Assembly (NCBI GenBank): GCA_029260675.1
Contig: JAJDCV010000291.1
Location: 1-9,097 of the forward strand
DNA length: 9,097 nt
Direction of reading: 5' to 3'
DNA from: Phycisphaeraceae bacterium
GTDB taxonomy: Bacteria > Planctomycetota > Phycisphaerae > Phycisphaerales > Phycisphaeraceae
Position 1 is the first letter of the stretch, and every line of letters starts with the position of its first letter. The notes below the pieces were generated by a model. It worked only from the letters and a program-made list of their open reading frames with translations. It searched no databases and was not told where the DNA came from. The position numbers and the translations under genes were made by a program. Shown one piece after another: positions 1-6,164 of the stretch.

Positions 1-103
1 ATGTTCGTGGCTTTCCAACGGAGGCAGTGGATGGCATATCTGACGCGTGCATCAGGGCATCGTAACGTAAACGGTGGGTTGTTTGCACACGGCCGCGGGT
101 ATG

Positions 104-128
104 AAAAAACCCGGTCTTTCGACCGGGC
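104..128 (-). terminator. Rho-independent terminator of gap
   Basis: Read on the minus strand, a perfect 7-bp GC-rich stem (GACCGGG paired with CCCGGTC, positions 110-127) closes a 4-nt loop (GAAA on the transcript) and is followed directly by six T residues (104-109). It lies about 32 nt past the gap stop codon. This is the classic intrinsic terminator layout and it sets the end of the gap transcript. The reverse orientation lacks a T tract, so it should act only on leftward transcription. Confidence 0.9.
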
Positions 129-159
129 TGTGAGTAGCTAATTGGCTTGGAGCCGTGGT

Positions 160-1185
160 TCAGGCGAGGCCGTCGGCCTTGCCCATGTGGCTCATCAGGT
201 CGATAACGCGGTTGGAGTAGCCCCATTCGTTGTCGTACCAGCTCACAACCTTGAAGAACTGGTCGCTAAGCCCGATGCCCGCACCGGCGTCGAAGGTCGA
301 GCTGGCGGGGTCGGTGTTGAAGTCGCTGTAAACGACGGGTTCATCGGTGTAGGCCAGGAACCCGGCGAGCGAGCCGGACTCGCTTGCGGCCTTCATCTTG
401 GCACAGATTTCGTCGTAGCTGGTCTTCTTCTCGAGCCGCACGGTCAGGTCGACGACCGACACGTTGGCGGTGGGGATACGGAAGGCCATGCCCGTGAGCT
501 TGCCCTTGAGTTGCGGCAACGCCAGCCCGACGGCCTTGGCGGCACCGGTACTCGATGGGATGATGTTGAAGCCACCTGAACGCCCGCCGCGGAGATCCTT
601 CTTGCTGGGGCCGTCCTGGGTCGGCTGCGTCGCCGTCACCGCATGGACCGTGGTCATCAGGCCCTCAACAATCCCGAACTCGTCGTCCAGCACCTTGGCG
701 ATCGGTGCCAGGCAGTTGGTGGTGCAACTGGCGTTAGAGACGATGGTGTCTTTGGCAGCGTCGTAGACTTCGTGGTTGACGCCCATGACCAGGGTCGGAA
801 CCGTGTCAGGGGTCTTGGTCGGGGCCGAGATCACCACGCGCTTGGCACCGGCGTCGATGTGCTTCTGGGCGTCCGGGCCGGCGGTGAAGAAACCGGTCGA
901 TTCGACGACGTAGTCCACACCGAGCTTGCCCCAGGGCAGGTTCGCCGGGTCACGCTCCGCGGTCGTGGGGATGAGCTTGCCGTTGACGATCAGGCCCGCG
1001 TCACTGGATTCGACCGTGCCGTCGAAACGGCCGTGGATCGAGTCGTACTTCAGCAGGTACGCCAGGCTCTCCGGCGGGAACAGGTCGTTGATCCCGACGA
1101 TTTCAATATTGGGGTTGCTGGCTGCGGCCCGGAACACCAAGCGTCCGATCCGGCCAAATCCGTTGATACCGACTTTGATACCCAT
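160..1185 (-). CDS. gap: Type I glyceraldehyde-3-phosphate dehydrogenase
   Basis: Cytosolic glycolytic enzyme that converts glyceraldehyde-3-phosphate, phosphate and NAD+ to 1,3-bisphosphoglycerate, and runs in reverse in gluconeogenesis. The 341-residue product has the usual family length. The N-terminal Rossmann motif GINGFGRIGR is at residues 6-15, with Asp34 (in GIND) at the position that contacts the adenosine ribose in NAD-dependent enzymes. The active-site motif SNASCTTNCLAP spans 150-161 with catalytic Cys154, and His181 (in TTVHAVTATQ) is the partner base. The stretch DGPSKKDLRGGR followed by NIIPSSTGAAKAVG resembles the E. coli GapA/eukaryotic-like group. The start at 1185 was chosen because the family motif begins at once and GGAG lies 10 nt upstream; a longer frame to 1248 adds 21 residues with no family match. 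It is monocistronic, with its own promoter and terminator. NAD rather than NADP use is inferred from Asp34. Confidence 0.97.
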   Translation of the reverse strand: MGIKVGINGFGRIGRLVFRAAASNPNIEIVGINDLFPPESLAYLLKYDSIHGRFDGTVESSDAGLIVNGKLIPTTAERDPANLPWGKLGVDYVVESTGFFTAGPDAQKHIDAGAKRVVISAPTKTPDTVPTLVMGVNHEVYDAAKDTIVSNASCTTNCLAPIAKVLDDEFGIVEGLMTTVHAVTATQPTQDGPSKKDLRGGRSGGFNIIPSSTGAAKAVGLALPQLKGKLTGMAFRIPTANVSVVDLTVRLEKKTSYDEICAKMKAASESGSLAGFLAYTDEPVVYSDFNTDPASSTFDAGAGIGLSDQFFKVVSWYDNEWGYSNRVIDLMSHMGKADGLA

Positions 1186-1195
1186 CGCTTCGTAT

Positions 1196-1199
1196 CTCC
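1196..1199 (-). promoter_or_regulatory. Shine-Dalgarno site deciding the gap start
   Basis: GGAG on the minus strand sits 10 nt before the ATG at 1185. It supports this internal ATG over the longer in-frame start at 1248. Confidence 0.6.
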
Positions 1200-1282
1200 A
1201 AAAAAGAGGCTTGTTGTGGGGGTTAATCACGCTTGACGCGGCCTTCACACGGGGCGAAAACCGGCATTACGGCGGGACGGAG

Positions 1283-1311
1283 ACTGTATCCCTAACCTGC
1301 CAATGGGTCAA
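1283..1311 (-). promoter_or_regulatory. Candidate sigma70-type promoter for gap
   Basis: On the minus strand TTGACC (1306-1311, 5 of 6 matches to the -35 consensus) is separated by exactly 17 bp from TACAGT (1283-1288, 4 of 6 matches to the -10 consensus). Transcription would start near 1276 and leave a leader of about 90 nt before the gap ATG. The boxes and spacing are seen directly; activity is inferred. Confidence 0.45.
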
Positions 1312-1367
1312 GTTTTCGGATAACCTAGCCCCTTGGGACACACGCCTTTATCGCGGTCTATTTGTTA

Positions 1368-1373
1368 TAGAAT
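1368..1373 (+). promoter_or_regulatory. Possible -10 box for the DUF1611-epimerase operon
   Basis: TAGAAT (5 of 6 matches to TATAAT) lies in the only AT-rich patch of the divergent intergenic region, about 48 nt before the ATG at 1421. No convincing -35 hexamer stands 16-18 bp upstream, so this is a weak call. Confidence 0.3.
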
Positions 1374-1420
1374 ATCCTGCGGATAGACTCACTGGCCAAA
1401 CCCAAGCAAGAGACCGTCCC

Positions 1421-2476
1421 ATGCAGCGCCGGCTTGTCATTCTGACCCAAGGTTTCGCCCGATCGCTTAAGGCCAAGACCGCCGTGAGCCTGTTGCGGTA
1501 TCGGCCGGATCAGATCGTGGCGGTTCTCGATCATCAGGAGGCCGGCGGGACCGCACAGGAAGTCTTCGGGGTCGGCGGCGACATCCCCGTGGTCGGCTCG
1601 TTGGACCAGGTGACCGGGGCCGACACGCTGTTGATCGGGATCGCCACGCCCGGCGGGGTCTTGCCAAACGAGCTGCGGTCGACCATCCTCGGCGCAATCC
1701 GCGGGGGGTTGAACATCGAATCCGGCCTGCACGCCTTTCTTTGCGATGATCCCGAGATCGCACATGCCGCATACGAGGCCGGGGTCACGCTTAATGACGT
1801 CCGAAAGAACGACGAACGGGACGTCGCTAACCGAAAAGACATCAACGACACCTGCCTGCGTATCCAGACCGTTGGCAACGACTGCTCGGTCGGGAAGATG
1901 GTCGTCGCCATCGAGTTGGCCGAGGCGTTAAACAAGGCCGGCCGGGACGCCGCCTTCGTCGCCACCGGGCAGACCGGGATCATGATCGAGGGCTCAGGCA
2001 TCCCGATCGACTGTGTGGTGGCTGACTTCATCAACGGTGCTGCGGAGAAACTGGTTCTCCAGAACCAGCACCACGATTTCATGGTCATCGAGGGCCAGGC
2101 CAGCCTCGTCCAGCCACGCTATTCCGCGGTCACCCTCGGGCTGCTGCACGGCTGCGTGCCACACGGCCTGGTCATGTGCCTGGAAATGGGACGCACCGAA
2201 GTCTACGGCATGGAGCATCTGACTATCCCGCCGCTGAAAGACATCATTGCGCTCTACGAACAGGCCGCCGACCCGAGGTTTCCTAGCAAGGTCATCGGAA
2301 TCGCGATGAACACGAAGTACATCACGGATACAGCTTTGATCAAGGACGAACGCCAGCGGCTACGTGACGAGCTGGGCCTGCCGGTCTGTGATGTCATACG
2401 TCACGGCCCCGACGAGCTGGTCCGAGCGGTGGATGACTTGCATCATGAACATAGCGGTGGGGGGGTACTCAAATGA
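1421..2476 (+). CDS. DUF1611 family P-loop protein, DgcN-like (putative N-acyltransferase)
   Basis: The 351-residue protein has the DUF1611 layout: an N-terminal alpha/beta domain (about 1-145, including IGIATPGG near 72-79) and a C-terminal P-loop domain. The nucleotide-binding motif GNDCSVGKM is at 152-160 with Lys159, followed by ATGQTGIMIEG (181-191), VIEGQASL (222-229) and NTK (297-299). This arrangement resembles dethiobiotin-synthetase-like P-loop enzymes. Members are often encoded next to an enolase-superfamily epimerase, as here. As I recall the literature, DgcN proteins of marine bacteria N-acetylate D-glutamate before racemisation by DgcA; whether this copy does so is inferred from the neighbour. 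The start at 1421 was chosen because the family match begins there and AAGAGA lies 7 nt upstream. The frame is open back to 926, but that part runs antisense to gap. The stop overlaps the next start by 4 nt (ATGA). The family call is firm; the exact reaction is not. Confidence 0.85.
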   Translation: MQRRLVILTQGFARSLKAKTAVSLLRYRPDQIVAVLDHQEAGGTAQEVFGVGGDIPVVGSLDQVTGADTLLIGIATPGGVLPNELRSTILGAIRGGLNIESGLHAFLCDDPEIAHAAYEAGVTLNDVRKNDERDVANRKDINDTCLRIQTVGNDCSVGKMVVAIELAEALNKAGRDAAFVATGQTGIMIEGSGIPIDCVVADFINGAAEKLVLQNQHHDFMVIEGQASLVQPRYSAVTLGLLHGCVPHGLVMCLEMGRTEVYGMEHLTIPPLKDIIALYEQAADPRFPSKVIGIAMNTKYITDTALIKDERQRLRDELGLPVCDVIRHGPDELVRAVDDLHHEHSGGGVLK

Positions 2477-3501
2477 AGCTGACGCTTCACGAAGCCAACA
2501 TCCCGATCCGCTATCCCTGGACCACGACCCACGGCACACGCACCCACCAGCGCAACCTCATCGTCGAGCTGTCCGATGCGGGGCACAGCGGATTCGGCGA
2601 GGGCGCCTCCATCCCGTACTACGGCGTGACCTATGACACGATGTCGGCCGCGCTTGAAGCGGTCCGTTCGGAGATTGAAGCCGCGTCTTTCGAGAATCCG
2701 GCAGGGTTCTGGGCGGCGCTGCACCCGTTACTTGCCGACCAGATGTTTGCGCTGTGTGCATTGGACGAAGCCGCCCACGACCTCTGGGGCAAGCGTCTGG
2801 GCAAGCCGGTGCATGAACTCTACGGCCTGGATATGAGCAAGGCCCCGCTGAGCGACTACACCATCGGGATCGACACGATTGAAAAAATGGTTGCCAAGAT
2901 GAAGGAGTTCGACGGCTGGCCGATCTACAAGATCAAACTGGGGACGGATGACGATATCGCGATTGTCCGTGAGCTGCGCAGGCACACCGATGCGGTGTTC
3001 CGTGTGGACGCCAACTGTGGGTGGGACGCTCAGCAGACCATCGTAAACTCACACGAGCTTGCGAAACTCAACGTCGAATTCATCGAGCAGCCGCTTGAGG
3101 CCGACAACTGGGACGGGATGAAAAAGGTTTTCGCGGAAACGGCCCTGCCGGTGATCGCAGACGAGAGCTGTATCCTCGAAGCAGACGTCGAGCGGTGCCA
3201 AGGCTTCTTCCACGGCGTCAACATCAAGCTCACCAAGTGCGGCGGCCAGACCCCCGCGCGCAGGATGCTCACCCACGCCCGTGAGCTGGGCCTGAAGACC
3301 ATGGTCGGTTGCATGACCGAGACCAGTGTCGGGATCAGCGCGATCGCTCAGCTCCTGCCGATGCTGGATTACGTGGATATGGACGGCGCGTTGCTGCTCG
3401 CCGGGGATGTCGCCGACGGGGTAAAGCTCGACAAAGGCAAAGTAAGTTTCCCCAACGCCCCCGGGAACGGCGTCGCCTGGCGCGGTGTGGATCCCGACTA
3501 A
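2473..3501 (+). CDS. Enolase-superfamily epimerase (L-Ala-D/L-Glu dipeptide epimerase or N-acetyl-D-Glu racemase type)
   Basis: The 342-residue product belongs to the muconate-lactonizing/dipeptide-epimerase branch of the enolase superfamily, a capping domain plus a modified TIM barrel. Such enzymes invert a carbon next to a carboxylate using two lysines and Mg2+. Visible catalytic elements are Lys153-x-Lys155 (in YKIKLG), metal ligands Asp179 (in RVDANCGW), Glu205 (in FIEQPLE) and Asp230 (in IADES), and the opposite-face lysine in NIKLTKCGG (Lys252 or Lys255). The pair Asp302/Asp304 (VDMDGALLLAGD) matches the DxD motif that grips the free amino group in Ala-Glu epimerases. The start ATG overlaps the stop of the DUF1611 gene, so the two are probably translationally coupled; a run of seven G ends 7 nt before it. 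Substrate is either L-Ala-D-Glu from murein turnover or N-acetyl-D-glutamate (DgcA role, suggested by the partner gene). The superfamily is certain; the substrate is open. Confidence 0.93.
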   Translation: MKLTLHEANIPIRYPWTTTHGTRTHQRNLIVELSDAGHSGFGEGASIPYYGVTYDTMSAALEAVRSEIEAASFENPAGFWAALHPLLADQMFALCALDEAAHDLWGKRLGKPVHELYGLDMSKAPLSDYTIGIDTIEKMVAKMKEFDGWPIYKIKLGTDDDIAIVRELRRHTDAVFRVDANCGWDAQQTIVNSHELAKLNVEFIEQPLEADNWDGMKKVFAETALPVIADESCILEADVERCQGFFHGVNIKLTKCGGQTPARRMLTHARELGLKTMVGCMTETSVGISAIAQLLPMLDYVDMDGALLLAGDVADGVKLDKGKVSFPNAPGNGVAWRGVDPD

Positions 3502-3542
3502 TTCACAGGGATCTACGCAGGTCCGCTGTTGGATCGGTCACG

Positions 3543-4676
3543 TCATTCAGCGTCAAACCGCAACACCAGGTCGTATAGCTCCGCCCCCATCGCCTCGCCG
3601 ACGCCCAGGTCCTTGATCATCGCAAGCTTCAGCGTGTCGCAGGTGAACTCTGTGTCGAAATTGGTCTCGATCGCCCGGCCCATCCCCTCGATGACACACA
3701 GGTCGACATCACGGCGGTAAATCGCTTCGGCCAAAGCAGAACTGATCCGCCTCAAGTCAATCAGCGGGGCCCCGTTGCCGCTGGTTATCAGCTCTAATTG
3801 GCCGGATTGCAGTGCGTCGCGGATGACCGTGTCTGTTTCCGCGATATGTTGGACTAGAAGCATTAACTCGTCGTGCGTGACGTCATTGAGCGAGGGAAAC
3901 TCGTTGGCGGTAAGGATCACCCCCGTGCCTCGGTGTAACAACTCGCGTGCAAATGGGAGCATCCCAAGCAATACATCCGGCCCGGCGTTATCCACGAACA
4001 TGACCGCGCATTGATGTGTCGGCCCGTTCTGCCAGCGGTCACACCAGGCATCCAGGTGATCGACGAACCACGGCCGGGGCTTGAGCTTGCCAAGCGTGTG
4101 GTGGAAGTCGACCTCCCCGTCCTTGAACAGCTCGATGGTTTTGACAGCGCCTAAGTCGAAGATGTTGCCGGCGAATACACCCCGCATGATCCGCTCTAAT
4201 CGTTCGGCCCCGTCAAGGGCGTCGATCTCAGCGAGCACCGTCGGCAGCAGCGCCATGGCAGAGGTGTTCTCCTTCTGCTTGGCGAGGCGGTAGGGGGCCG
4301 GGATGCCCGCCCGGCGCAGGGTCCGCTCGCGTGCTTCGCACATCGAGAGGATGGTCAGTCGGCCGAACGAATCGGGCTCCGCCTCGACATGGCTCAGGTA
4401 GGCACCGAACCCCGCGCGGGCCTGCGCCATCTGCGACTCGGCCACATCCCGTGGTATCCCGCGGTCCAAGGCGTCCTCCATCGCGAGCACCAGCAGGCCG
4501 TCGTAGTGTTCCCTGAACAGCTTGATCCAATACCCGCGTCGCTGCTCGTTCTTAGTCAGATCCCAGGGGCAAGCAACGTATGCGCCCGGCTCTGAGAGAA
4601 GAGGCAGCATCGCGGTTGGCATAGGTGCCGGTGTATGTGTGGAGGGGTCTAAGTGCATAACAGGTGTTTCGATCAC
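3543..4676 (-). CDS. DUF89 metal-dependent phosphatase, PANK4 C-terminal type (damage-control phosphatase)
   Basis: The 377-residue protein resembles the C-terminal phosphatase half of vertebrate PANK4 and plant PANK2, but without a pantothenate kinase domain. Family members use Mn2+/Ni2+/Co2+ to dephosphorylate damaged or surplus phosphometabolites; PANK4 acts on 4'-phosphopantetheine and its oxidised forms. Key motifs are AGNIFDLGA (169-177), FVDNAGPD (227-234, metal ligands Asp229 and Asn230), LNDVTH (263-268, third ligand Asp265), IEGMGRAI (329-336) and KLAMIKD (350-356). Residues before the family region (about 1-30) are Pro/Thr-rich and look unstructured. The start is uncertain: a GTG at 4676 overlaps the hisH stop (GTGA), while an ATG at 4658 gives a product 6 residues shorter. 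Neither has a clear Shine-Dalgarno sequence, and I favour coupling to hisH. The 3' end faces the epimerase gene with a 41-bp gap and no visible terminator. The true substrate cannot be read from sequence. Confidence 0.88.
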   Translation of the reverse strand: MIETPVMHLDPSTHTPAPMPTAMLPLLSEPGAYVACPWDLTKNEQRRGYWIKLFREHYDGLLVLAMEDALDRGIPRDVAESQMAQARAGFGAYLSHVEAEPDSFGRLTILSMCEARERTLRRAGIPAPYRLAKQKENTSAMALLPTVLAEIDALDGAERLERIMRGVFAGNIFDLGAVKTIELFKDGEVDFHHTLGKLKPRPWFVDHLDAWCDRWQNGPTHQCAVMFVDNAGPDVLLGMLPFARELLHRGTGVILTANEFPSLNDVTHDELMLLVQHIAETDTVIRDALQSGQLELITSGNGAPLIDLRRISSALAEAIYRRDVDLCVIEGMGRAIETNFDTEFTCDTLKLAMIKDLGVGEAMGAELYDLVLRFDAE

Positions 4677-5317
4677 AACCCAACGAAATTCGACAGGATC
4701 TTCATCCCGACTCGCTGAGATTTTTCGGGGTGGAACTGGGTCGCGAAGAGGTTGTCTCTGTGGATCGAGGCGCAGAAGTCCCCGCCGTAGTCGGCCCGTG
4801 CGGAGGTCACAGTATCGTCCGTGGGTTCCGCGTAGTAGCTATGCACGAAGTAGACCGCCGAGCCTTGTTCCAGACCATCCAGCAATGGGTCAGGCCGGTC
4901 CCAACGCAGCGCGTTCCAGCCCATCTGCGGGACTTTCAGCCGCTGCCCACCGCGATCGCTCTGGAAGCGGACGATCTTACCCGGGAGGATCCCCAGCCCG
5001 GGGACGGGTTGGTCAGGGGATGGCGCATCCTCCTGCGAGCCGTCAAACAGCAACTGCATCCCAAGGCAGATCCCGAGCATCGGTCGGCCGCTTTGGGCAA
5101 AAACACGGATCGGGTCCGACAGGCCCAACTCGTTGAGGAACCGCATCCCATCGCCGAACGCCCCGACCCCAGGGAGGATCAGCTTATCTGCGGCGTTAAT
5201 GCCATCGGGCGTGCTGACCATGTCTGCGGTGCCGCCGACGTGCTCAACAGCTTTCTGAACGCTGCGCAGGTTGCCCATTCGGTAGTCGACGATCGCGATG
5301 TGTGGGCGGTCAGCCAT
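4673..5317 (-). CDS. hisH: Imidazole glycerol phosphate synthase glutaminase subunit HisH
   Basis: Class I glutamine amidotransferase subunit that hydrolyses glutamine and channels ammonia to HisF, which makes imidazole glycerol phosphate and AICAR in histidine biosynthesis. The 214-residue length is typical. The N-terminal DYRMGNLRSV (11-20) matches the HisH signature usually written DYGMGN. LPGVGAFGDGM (48-58) forms the oxyanion strand region. The nucleophile Cys84 is in GICLGMQLL, and His196 and Glu198 in QFHPEKS complete the triad. PQMGWN (130-135) and YFVHSYY (156-162) are further HisH hallmarks. ATG at 5317 is the only sensible start; no clear Shine-Dalgarno sequence precedes it. hisF and other his genes are not in the window. 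The downstream DUF89 gene overlaps the stop codon. Only about 38 nt separate this start from the terminator of the preceding leftward transcript. Confidence 0.97.
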   Translation of the reverse strand: MADRPHIAIVDYRMGNLRSVQKAVEHVGGTADMVSTPDGINAADKLILPGVGAFGDGMRFLNELGLSDPIRVFAQSGRPMLGICLGMQLLFDGSQEDAPSPDQPVPGLGILPGKIVRFQSDRGGQRLKVPQMGWNALRWDRPDPLLDGLEQGSAVYFVHSYYAEPTDDTVTSARADYGGDFCASIHRDNLFATQFHPEKSQRVGMKILSNFVGL

Positions 5318-5354
5318 GTCGGTGTTGTTTATGCCGGCGGTTTACCCGTGGACG

Positions 5355-5379
5355 AAAAACCGCGGAGTGGCTCCGCGGT
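5355..5379 (-). terminator. Rho-independent terminator after the OmpA-lipoprotein gene
   Basis: On the minus strand an 8-bp perfect stem (CCGCGGAG with CTCCGCGG, 5360-5378) closes a 3-nt loop and is followed by five T residues (5355-5359); an extra A-T pair extends the stem at its base. It lies about 51 nt past the OmpA-family stop and ends leftward transcription just before hisH. Confidence 0.88.
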
Positions 5380-5429
5380 GGTGGGGTAGTAGGGTAGTGT
5401 GATGGGAGTGAGACGGTGTCTCGGTGGTT

Positions 5430-6074
5430 CTACTCCCTGAGTACGACGACGATCTGGACGCGCCGGCTCTTTTCCTTGGTTTCGCGCGCCCGGGCTTCGC
5501 CGAAGCCGGCGGCGTACATGTTGTCGGCCGCGATCCCCTGTGTCTGGAGTTGGCGGTGCACCGCTGCGGACCGTTGCAGGCTCAGCTCCAGGTTGTCCTT
5601 CCACTTGCTCTTGCGGATCGGGTCGGTGTCGGTGTAGCCCTCGACGCGGATCGTGTTGCCGGGGTACTCGTTCTTGATGATGCCGGCGATCTGGTTGAGC
5701 GTGCTTTTGGCGGAGCCCTTGAGGTCAACCTTGCCCGAGGCGAAGAGGATGTCGCCTTCCACACGGACGGTGACGGTCCCGCCGGAGGCGTAGGCATCGA
5801 CGCCTGGGATATGGTCGAACGCGGTGTTCGCACCGGCCACGGGTTGATTAGCCAACTGGGCACGCAGGCTCTCGATCTCTGCGAGCAACCCCGACGGGTC
5901 GCCGCCGCTGCCCATCGCGGCGCGGGCGCGGTCCAGCTCTTCCTGGAGTTCCTGGTTCTGCACGTACAGTGCATCGCGTTCCATCTTCAATCGGTTCTGG
6001 CAGCCGGTCAGCGAGCTTAACCCGATGACCGCCAACAGGCACAGCAACATCATCCGTGTACGATCGCTGTTCAT
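5430..6074 (-). CDS. OmpA-family peptidoglycan-binding lipoprotein
   Basis: The 214-residue envelope protein starts with a charged n-region and a hydrophobic core (MMLLCLLAVIGLSSL), then the lipobox LTGC with lipidation Cys25, so it should be a signal-peptidase-II lipoprotein. Residues about 27-75 (QNQELQEELDRARAAM, then LLAEIESLRAQL) look like a short coiled coil. Residues about 100-214 form an OmpA/MotB-like domain: ILFASGKVDLKGSAKSTLNQIAG, then GYTDTDPIRKSKWKDNLELS with Asp149, Asn161 and Arg168 at the positions that hold diaminopimelate in this fold, and RRVQIVV near the end. The spacing between Asp149 and the helix is slightly longer than in E. coli Pal/OmpA. The probable role is anchoring the membrane to peptidoglycan. 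AAGGGA stands 5 nt before the ATG. A 90-nt spacer follows the prepilin peptidase gene and a strong terminator ends the unit. It is not Pal by context, since no tol genes are nearby. Confidence 0.9.
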   Translation of the reverse strand: MNSDRTRMMLLCLLAVIGLSSLTGCQNRLKMERDALYVQNQELQEELDRARAAMGSGGDPSGLLAEIESLRAQLANQPVAGANTAFDHIPGVDAYASGGTVTVRVEGDILFASGKVDLKGSAKSTLNQIAGIIKNEYPGNTIRVEGYTDTDPIRKSKWKDNLELSLQRSAAVHRQLQTQGIAADNMYAAGFGEARARETKEKSRRVQIVVVLRE

Positions 6075-6164
6075 GACTTCCCTTTCGCTAACGTGTTTCC
6101 TGATCGTCCGCCGGTCGGCCCGGCCGCATCCCTCGGGTCAAACGCTCGGCCATAGCTTAAGCGC

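Larger units (their letters stand above)
1186..1420. other. Divergent intergenic region between gap and the DUF1611-epimerase operon
   Basis: This 235-bp region holds the gap leader and Shine-Dalgarno site, a candidate gap promoter (1283-1311) and a weak -10 candidate for the rightward operon. I see no clear operator palindrome, riboswitch fold or small gene in it. Confidence 0.5.

Noticed and set aside
1..141. Open reading frame from the first base on the plus strand
   Set aside because: It reads through the gap terminator hairpin, shows no recognisable protein sequence and is too short to support.
1186..1248. 21-residue N-terminal extension of GAPDH
   Set aside because: Canonical GAPDH starts at MGIKVGINGFG, and a Shine-Dalgarno site sits correctly before that ATG and not before the upstream one.
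926..1420. In-frame upstream extension of the DUF1611 gene
   Set aside because: It runs antisense to gap and has no family match. The DUF1611 match begins at the ATG at 1421.
3502..3542. Possible bidirectional terminator between the convergent epimerase and DUF89 genes
   Set aside because: Only a direct GGATC repeat is seen. There is no stable stem with a T tract on either strand.
5424..6020. Long plus-strand open frame opposite the OmpA lipoprotein
   Set aside because: It is a shadow of a clear OmpA-domain gene; high GC keeps antisense frames open. The same holds for the antisense frames over gap, hisH and the prepilin peptidase.
6110..6124. GC-rich hairpin between the prepilin peptidase and OmpA-lipoprotein genes
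   Set aside because: It has a short 5-bp stem without a following T tract; palindromes like this are expected by chance in GC-rich DNA.
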